Below, piece by piece: positions 14,476 to 18,580 of a stretch of DNA of 18,580 bases. Under the pieces are notes generated by a model. The model searched no databases, was not told where the DNA came from, and worked only from the letters and a program-made list of their open reading frames with translations. Source of the DNA: Ruminococcus sp. UBA3665 (GTDB lineage Bacteria; Bacillota; Clostridia; Oscillospirales; Ruminococcaceae); the NCBI GenBank assembly GCA_002373165.1, contig DFJS01000029.1, positions 1 to 18,580 on the forward strand, given 5' to 3'. A program made the position numbers and the translations under genes. Each line of letters begins with the position of its first letter. The stretch's first letter is position 1.

Positions 14476-14514
14476 AGGCACTCCTAAAATTTTCAGGAGT
14501 GCCTGATTTTTTTT
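14476..14514 (+). terminator. Rho-independent terminator of the 12912-14469 operon
   Basis: A perfect 10-bp stem (AGGCACTCCT, 14476-14485, with AGGAGTGCCT, 14495-14504) with a 9-nt loop is followed by eight T residues (14507-14514). The T-run abuts the stop codon of the convergent minus-strand gene. On that strand a shorter T-run follows, so it may work in both directions. Confidence 0.92.
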
Positions 14515-15562
14515 ACTTCTGATTCAGTGTATACTTGATATGTTCAATAGCGGCCTGTGCATAATCATTCACTTTTTCGGAGCTGTTGGAAGCAAGTGCT
14601 TTCTGGTACCACTCCAGAGCCTTTTCAGGCTGTGCGCGCATACCGCCGCTGCCGTTGAGGTAAATTTCGCCGATGGCCAGCTGTGACAGCACCAGACCTC
14701 TGTCAGAGGCTTCTGTATGCCATGCAATGGCTCTGTCGGGATTCTGCGGGAACGGATATGTACCGTTCTTATAGCTGTCGGCTACCTGGAACATCACATG
14801 CAGGAGCACTTCACGTTCTTTCTGTTCCAGTGTATCGATCTGGCCTTTGATTTCGCGCAGGAAGCTGAGCATACTGATCATATAATTCTTGGTTCTGGGT
14901 TTGCCGAGGAACGTCCAGCTGCCCATTTCATCCATTTCAGAAACAGTAAAGATAGCATAGTCCACCAGATCGTCCAGATTATCGCGGACAGGTGCCGGAG
15001 CAGGTTTTGCAGGAGCCGGAGCAGGCTGTTCTGCCGGAGCGGCTGCCGGAGCCGGAGCGGCCTGTTCTGCCGGGGCAGCTGCCGCCGGAGCTTCTTCTTC
15101 GGGAGCGGCCTTGGCAGCATTGACTTTTTCGCTTGCATGGGCTTTTTCCATACGTTCGTAAACAAGATTGTCCTTAGCATTTTCAATCTGCTGGAGCAGT
15201 TCTCTGTAACGCGCCTGTCTTCTCTCGTCGCCGAGGAAACTTGCACGGCGTTCCTGCATCAGAATATATTCCAGCATGTGGATGCAGCGTTCCATGGGTT
15301 CGATTGCTTCCATCTTAGGAGCCATATACGTAATTTTCTCTACAATAATCGAATACAGGAACATAGATTTTTCCATATGCCGGTTATGTTCTTCAGTTGT
15401 ACCGAGTCTGCCCTGACGGTATTCTTCGTCAGCGAGTTCTTTGAGCTTATCCACGCCCATTTTATCTGTACCTTTGCGCCACTGATGTGCGCCGCAGTTT
15501 TTGCAGCTTACCTGATTATTTGCCAGTCTTGCGCCGCAGCTGTAACAAACTTTCTGTGCCAT
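14513..15562 (-). CDS. Zinc-ribbon protein with C-terminal Sel1-like repeats
   Basis: A 349-aa cytoplasmic protein. A zinc ribbon with Cys at 6, 9, 20 and 23 (CYSC, CKNC) opens it. A helical, charged region follows to about 150, including LLQQIENAKDNLVYERMEKA. Next is an Ala/Pro/Glu-rich linker of about 45 residues (PAPAAAPAEQ type). The C-terminal helical part contains a tetratricopeptide-like Sel1 repeat (RAIAWHTEASDRGLVLSQLA, then IGEIYLNGSGG and PEKALEWYQKAL). Zinc ribbon plus Sel1 suggests a protein-protein scaffold, but no partner is evident. The ATG at 15562 follows AAAGGAG. A good promoter and a leader hairpin lie upstream; its neighbours point the other way or have their own terminators, so it is probably a single-gene transcript. 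Confidence 0.8.
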   Translation of the reverse strand: MAQKVCYSCGARLANNQVSCKNCGAHQWRKGTDKMGVDKLKELADEEYRQGRLGTTEEHNRHMEKSMFLYSIIVEKITYMAPKMEAIEPMERCIHMLEYILMQERRASFLGDERRQARYRELLQQIENAKDNLVYERMEKAHASEKVNAAKAAPEEEAPAAAAPAEQAAPAPAAAPAEQPAPAPAKPAPAPVRDNLDDLVDYAIFTVSEMDEMGSWTFLGKPRTKNYMISMLSFLREIKGQIDTLEQKEREVLLHVMFQVADSYKNGTYPFPQNPDRAIAWHTEASDRGLVLSQLAIGEIYLNGSGGMRAQPEKALEWYQKALASNSSEKVNDYAQAAIEHIKYTLNQK

Positions 15563-15581
15563 ATTGTAACTCCTTTACACA

Positions 15582-15606
15582 GGATGCACAAAAATCCGGT
15601 GCATCC
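15582..15606 (-). other. Leader hairpin of the zinc-ribbon/Sel1 gene
   Basis: GGATGCAC and GTGCATCC (8 bp, perfect) pair over a 9-nt loop. The stem sits in the predicted leader, about 14 nt after the likely initiation point and shortly before the ribosome binding site. No T-run follows, so it may protect or regulate the message; the function is not evident. Confidence 0.6.
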
Positions 15607-15626
15607 CTACAAATTTTATTAAATTT

Positions 15627-15655
15627 ATTATAACACAGCTGATGAAAAATTGCAA
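15627..15655 (-). promoter_or_regulatory. Sigma-A promoter of the zinc-ribbon/Sel1 gene
   Basis: On the minus strand the -35 box TTGCAA (15655-15650) and the -10 box TATAAT (15632-15627) are 17 bp apart, with TG one base before the -10 (extended -10). Initiation near 15620 gives a leader of about 58 nt. Confidence 0.8.
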
Positions 15656-15718
15656 TCCCTTCCGGTGATTTTGTAATTTCTGACTAAAATCAGGATATGT
15701 TTTTCAGCATAATATACA

Positions 15719-15756
15719 AAAAAATCCTGCTTCCCTGCAATAAAACAGAGAAGCAG
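15719..15756 (-). terminator. Rho-independent terminator of the LRR-dockerin gene
   Basis: An 11-bp stem with one mismatch (arms 15727-15737 and 15746-15756) lies 9 nt after the stop codon of the minus-strand gene. On that strand it is followed by GGATTTTTTTG. Together they form a normal intrinsic terminator. Confidence 0.85.
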
Positions 15757-15764
15757 AAAGCATT

Positions 15765-17288
15765 TTACTGTGTAAAGCCTGTCACCAGTCCGACAATATA
15801 TTTCAGGATAGTGAGAGCTTCTTCGGAATCGGGTTTTTGATTCTGATTAAAATCCACTGCTTTCAGCTGGGAATCCGACAGGGAATCTTTTCCCATAACG
15901 GCTTTATTGACAGTGATCACATCCAGAATATTAACTGTGCCGCTGCCGTCGGCATCGCCGGGCTTGATTTCTTCGGCCGTGTCAAGCGATTCAAAATTAT
16001 ATCCGTATGTTTCAGCGTATGCCTGAGCAGTAGAGTTTGCATAGCCGTAGATTGTGCCATTGAAATTATCTTGTTGTGTCTCTCCGTTCCATTCGTTTGA
16101 AATTGTAAATCCGCCTTCATCTTCAATAATACAATCTGGATTTTTGATTGTAACAGACATTAAATCAGAACACCCTGAAAAAGCACCATCCCTGATAATC
16201 GTTACATTCTCCGGAATCACGATTGAAGTCAGTCCGGAACTGGAAAACGCTTCAAATCCAATTCTTGTGGTGTTTTCCGGAAGTTCAACAGAAGTCAGGG
16301 CGGAACAATCTAAAAATGCCCCTGAATTAATGCTTTTCACGCTGTCCGGAATGGTAACAGATGTTAGACCTTTGCATTCCTGAAAGGTAAATCCTTCAAT
16401 GACAGTGACTCCGTCCGGAATCACAATCTCAGTCAGAGCAGAACAGTCAGAAAATGCCATTTCGCCGATTTCCGTCACACTGTCCGGAATGGCAACAGAT
16501 GTCATTTCTGTACATCCTCTGAATGCATCTCCGGAAATCGCTGTCACTCCTTCGGGAATCACAACATCTCCTGTACAGCCAGTGCCATCAATTACAATAT
16601 CGCTTACAATCACAAGCGGATTTTCCTTTTTCTTTTCTTCTAGCCAGGGTGTATTAGAAAACATCTCACCTCCGAATGCACGATTTCCGATATGTTTCAC
16701 ACTTTCAGGGATGGTGACCGAAGTCAGGGAAGAACAGCCCTCAAATGCATTGAATCCAATGCTTGTCACGCCTTCGGGAATGAAAACACTGGTGATATTT
16801 TCACAATATTCAAATGCACATGGCGCAATTTTGGTTACATTATCCGGAATGATGACATCTCCTGTACACGCAGTACCGTCAATCAGAATATTATTTACAG
16901 TCACAAGCGGACTTTCTTTCTTTTGTGCTTCCAGCCACGGTGTATTAGTAAAAGCATGGTCTACAATCTCTGTTACACTTTCCGGAATATGAACAGTTGT
17001 TAAATTTCCGAAGAGATACCCAATTTTTTTCACAGGCAGACCGTCAATCTCAGCCGGAATATTGATTTCAGTTACTTCTTCATCAACTAAATCACAAATT
17101 TCGATATAATCTGCAAATTTACGATATCTCATATTTTCATAAGTGCCCTCTGTAAACTCTTCTTCTATTAATAAATTTGCGCTTGCTGTGATTGATACTG
17201 TTTCCTGAATGTGCTCCGGCAGAACAGGCACAACAGCGCACATCATACACAGAGCGGACAGAACAGCGGTTAATTTTCTGAATTTCAT
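15765..17288 (-). CDS. Secreted BspA-type leucine-rich repeat protein with C-terminal dockerin
   Basis: A 507-aa exported protein. The signal peptide is about 1-36 (cleavage near TASA). LRR_5 (BspA/TpLRR) repeats fill about 63-395, with units such as CSALTEIVIPDGVTVIEGF and AFSGCSDLMSVTI. A GYANSTAQAYAETYGYNF capping segment (about 415-432) follows, as is usual for these proteins. The dockerin is about 442-503: repeat 1 DADGSGTVNILDVITVNKAV, repeat 2 DFNQNQKPDSEEALTILKYI. The LRR part has an internal duplication 97 residues apart (NTPWLE at 115 and 212; CTGDV at 141 and 238). No catalytic domain is present; the likely job is binding to plant material, other cells or proteins while docked in the cellulosome. 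The dockerin core matches ScaC's. Own promoter and terminator. The ATG at 17288 follows GAAAGGA. Confidence 0.9.
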   Translation of the reverse strand: MKFRKLTAVLSALCMMCAVVPVLPEHIQETVSITASANLLIEEEFTEGTYENMRYRKFADYIEICDLVDEEVTEINIPAEIDGLPVKKIGYLFGNLTTVHIPESVTEIVDHAFTNTPWLEAQKKESPLVTVNNILIDGTACTGDVIIPDNVTKIAPCAFEYCENITSVFIPEGVTSIGFNAFEGCSSLTSVTIPESVKHIGNRAFGGEMFSNTPWLEEKKKENPLVIVSDIVIDGTGCTGDVVIPEGVTAISGDAFRGCTEMTSVAIPDSVTEIGEMAFSDCSALTEIVIPDGVTVIEGFTFQECKGLTSVTIPDSVKSINSGAFLDCSALTSVELPENTTRIGFEAFSSSGLTSIVIPENVTIIRDGAFSGCSDLMSVTIKNPDCIIEDEGGFTISNEWNGETQQDNFNGTIYGYANSTAQAYAETYGYNFESLDTAEEIKPGDADGSGTVNILDVITVNKAVMGKDSLSDSQLKAVDFNQNQKPDSEEALTILKYIVGLVTGFTQ

Positions 17289-17323
17289 ACAAGACTTCCT
17301 TTCGTGATTTATTTGCTGTTTTA

Positions 17324-17352
17324 ATTATAACATAAAAGAAAAATAGAAACAA
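17324..17352 (-). promoter_or_regulatory. Sigma-A promoter of the LRR-dockerin gene
   Basis: On the minus strand the -35 box TTGTTT (17352-17347) and the -10 box TATAAT (17329-17324) are 17 bp apart, with an extended -10 TG. Initiation near 17317 gives a leader of about 29 nt, so the gene is transcribed apart from pckG. Confidence 0.72.
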
Positions 17353-17392
17353 TCTTTTTCACAGAATATTTACAGAAAATTTTCCTGCCATA

Positions 17393-17424
17393 CAAAAAAG
17401 CCCTGCCGGAGCAGAGCTTTTTTT
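17393..17424 (-). terminator. Rho-independent terminator of pckG
   Basis: An 8-bp stem with one G-T pair (17399-17406 with 17411-17418) closes on the stable TCCG tetraloop (minus strand). A-runs and T-runs on both sides make it look bidirectional. It lies just after the pckG stop codon. Confidence 0.88.
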
Positions 17425-17432
17425 GTAAAAAA

Positions 17433-18580
17433 TTACTTGTTCAGATTTGCTTCAATCTTGTCGAGAACGTCTCTCAGAGCCTGCGGTACACGTCCGCCCT
17501 TGGCAGCGATGTCCTCATCATAGTATCTGCGCATTTCTGCAATTTCTTTCTTCCAGAGGTCAGCATCTACATCCAGCAGCTTGTCCATGATTTCAGGAGT
17601 TACTTCGTCTTCAATGCCTTCTGTGTTGATATCGCCCTTCTTAGGCAGATAGCCGATGGCAGTTTCATCAGCATCCACAGCGTCTTCGCATCTCTTGAGA
17701 ATCCAGTCGAGCACTCTCATGTTATCGCCGAAGCCCGGCCAGATGAAGTTGCCGTTTTCGTCCTGCTTGAACCAGTTAACGTTGAAGATCTTAGGAGCTT
17801 TATCGCCGAGCACTTCGCCCATTTCGAGCCAGTGTGCCCAGTAGTCGCCTACATTGTAGCCGATAAAGGGCTTCATAGCCATCGGGTCATGACGGAGCAC
17901 GCCGACTGCACCGGTAGCAGCTGCCGTTGTTTCAGAAGATACGGCAGAGCCCATATAAGTACCGTGAGTCCAGTCAAAAGACTGATATACCAGCGGAGTG
18001 GTGGAAGCACGTCTGCCGCCGAATATAATAGCAGAAATCGGAACGCCGTCAGGATTATTGAATTCCGGAGACAGGCACGGGCAGTTTTCTGCCGGAGCAG
18101 TAAATCTGGAGTTCGGATGTGCCAGAGTCTTCTTCTTGCCGGTTTTTTCGTCGACTTCGTTAGTATATTCCACACCGTTTACCTTGTTGCCAGTCCATTC
18201 GGTAGCATTGATCGGGGGTTCTTTTGTGAGTTTTTCCCACCATACAGTATTGTCATCATTATTGAGGGCAACGTTGGTGAAGATTGCATTTTTCTTAGTA
18301 GCGGCCAGAGCGTTGAAATTAGATTTTTCGTTAGTACCCGGAGCCACGCCGAAGAAGCCGTTTTCAGGGTTGATAGCATACAGTCTGCCGTCCTTGCCGG
18401 GCTTGAGCCATGCGATATCGTCGCCGACGGTAAATACTTTATAGCCCTTCTTGGTATAAACTTCCGGCGGAATCAGCATTGCCAGGTTAGTTTTGCCGCA
18501 GGCAGACGGGAATGCTGCGCAGACATATTTTGTATCGCCGTCGGGCTTCTGTACGCCCAGAATCAGCATATGTTCAGCCA
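17433..18580 (-). CDS. pckG: Phosphoenolpyruvate carboxykinase (GTP), C-terminal part
   Basis: Interconverts oxaloacetate plus GTP with phosphoenolpyruvate, CO2 and GDP in the cytoplasm. In succinate-forming rumen anaerobes the enzyme class works in the carboxylating direction to feed oxaloacetate to succinate. The window holds about 382 C-terminal residues; the frame is open at 18580 (AEHM before LILGV), so about 200 or more N-terminal residues lie outside. Visible motifs: P-loop FPSACGKTN, metal-binding VGDDIAWL, substrate-binding FGGRRASTTPLVYQSFDW, and the GTP-type guanine pocket WFKQDENGNFIWPGFGDNMR with its phenylalanines and asparagine. The ATP-type enzyme lacks this last motif. The M at 18569 is internal, not the start. 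The gene ends at its own terminator and is separate from the LRR-dockerin gene. Confidence 0.96.
   Translation of the reverse strand, partial: AEHMLILGVQKPDGDTKYVCAAFPSACGKTNLAMLIPPEVYTKKGYKVFTVGDDIAWLKPGKDGRLYAINPENGFFGVAPGTNEKSNFNALAATKKNAIFTNVALNNDDNTVWWEKLTKEPPINATEWTGNKVNGVEYTNEVDEKTGKKKTLAHPNSRFTAPAENCPCLSPEFNNPDGVPISAIIFGGRRASTTPLVYQSFDWTHGTYMGSAVSSETTAAATGAVGVLRHDPMAMKPFIGYNVGDYWAHWLEMGEVLGDKAPKIFNVNWFKQDENGNFIWPGFGDNMRVLDWILKRCEDAVDADETAIGYLPKKGDINTEGIEDEVTPEIMDKLLDVDADLWKKEIAEMRRYYDEDIAAKGGRVPQALRDVLDKIEANLNK

Noticed and set aside
14717..15622. 301-residue plus-strand open frame opposite the zinc-ribbon/Sel1 gene
   Set aside because: Phe/Cys/Arg-rich antisense shadow; the minus-strand gene has promoter, ribosome binding site, zinc ribbon and Sel1 repeat.
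16399..16992. 197-residue plus-strand open frame with repeated SVTLSGM-type units
   Set aside because: Antisense image of the LRR repeats of the dockerin protein; the periodicity comes from those repeats.

Overview
The window looks like chromosomal DNA of a cellulosome-building Ruminococcus, most likely R. flavefaciens or a close relative. The main reason is three adjacent minus-strand genes with the domain plans and order of the scaC-scaA-scaB scaffoldin cluster. Other support comes from dockerin-tagged proteins, GTP-type PEP carboxykinase, AAGGAGG-type ribosome binding sites and clean sigma-A promoters. The species call is inference from gene content; no database was searched.

Layout. (1) 1-6638, minus strand: scaffoldin cluster read right to left. 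ScaC is one cohesin plus a dockerin. ScaA is an N-terminal module, one cohesin and a dockerin. ScaB is cut by the window edge and shows three ScaA-like cohesins followed by at least five cohesins of a second class. Its last visible modules are near-identical 444-nt tandem copies. (2) 6639-7091: a 453-nt non-coding stretch with the scaC promoter, a leader hairpin and a catabolite-repression-like site. (3) 7092-8360, minus: a CapA-type lipoprotein. (4) 8515-11855, plus: an overlapping gerA-gerB-gerC spore germinant receptor operon. (5) 11849-12729, minus: an unknown 87-aa protein and a maltose/galactoside-type O-acetyltransferase, translationally coupled. (6) 12912-14469, plus: a compact operon of unknown function (small lipoprotein, membrane/coiled-coil protein, 94-aa protein) closed by a strong terminator. 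The middle gene is split by a -1 frame change exactly at an A AAA AAG slippery heptamer. (7) 14513-15562, minus: a zinc-ribbon protein with C-terminal Sel1-like repeats. (8) 15765-17288, minus: a secreted BspA-type leucine-rich repeat protein ending in a dockerin. (9) 17433-18580, minus: the C-terminal part of pckG.

How the parts fit. The dockerins of ScaC and of the LRR protein share the same 12-residue core, so both probably dock on the ScaA-type cohesins of ScaA and of the N-terminal part of ScaB. ScaA's dockerin is different and probably docks on the second cohesin class in ScaB. The window therefore holds the core of a branched cell-surface cellulosome, plus one likely client that is not an obvious enzyme. 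The germinant-receptor operon suggests that this cellulolytic lineage forms spores or descends from a sporeformer. The most unusual undescribed signal is the candidate programmed frameshift at 13740-13746.
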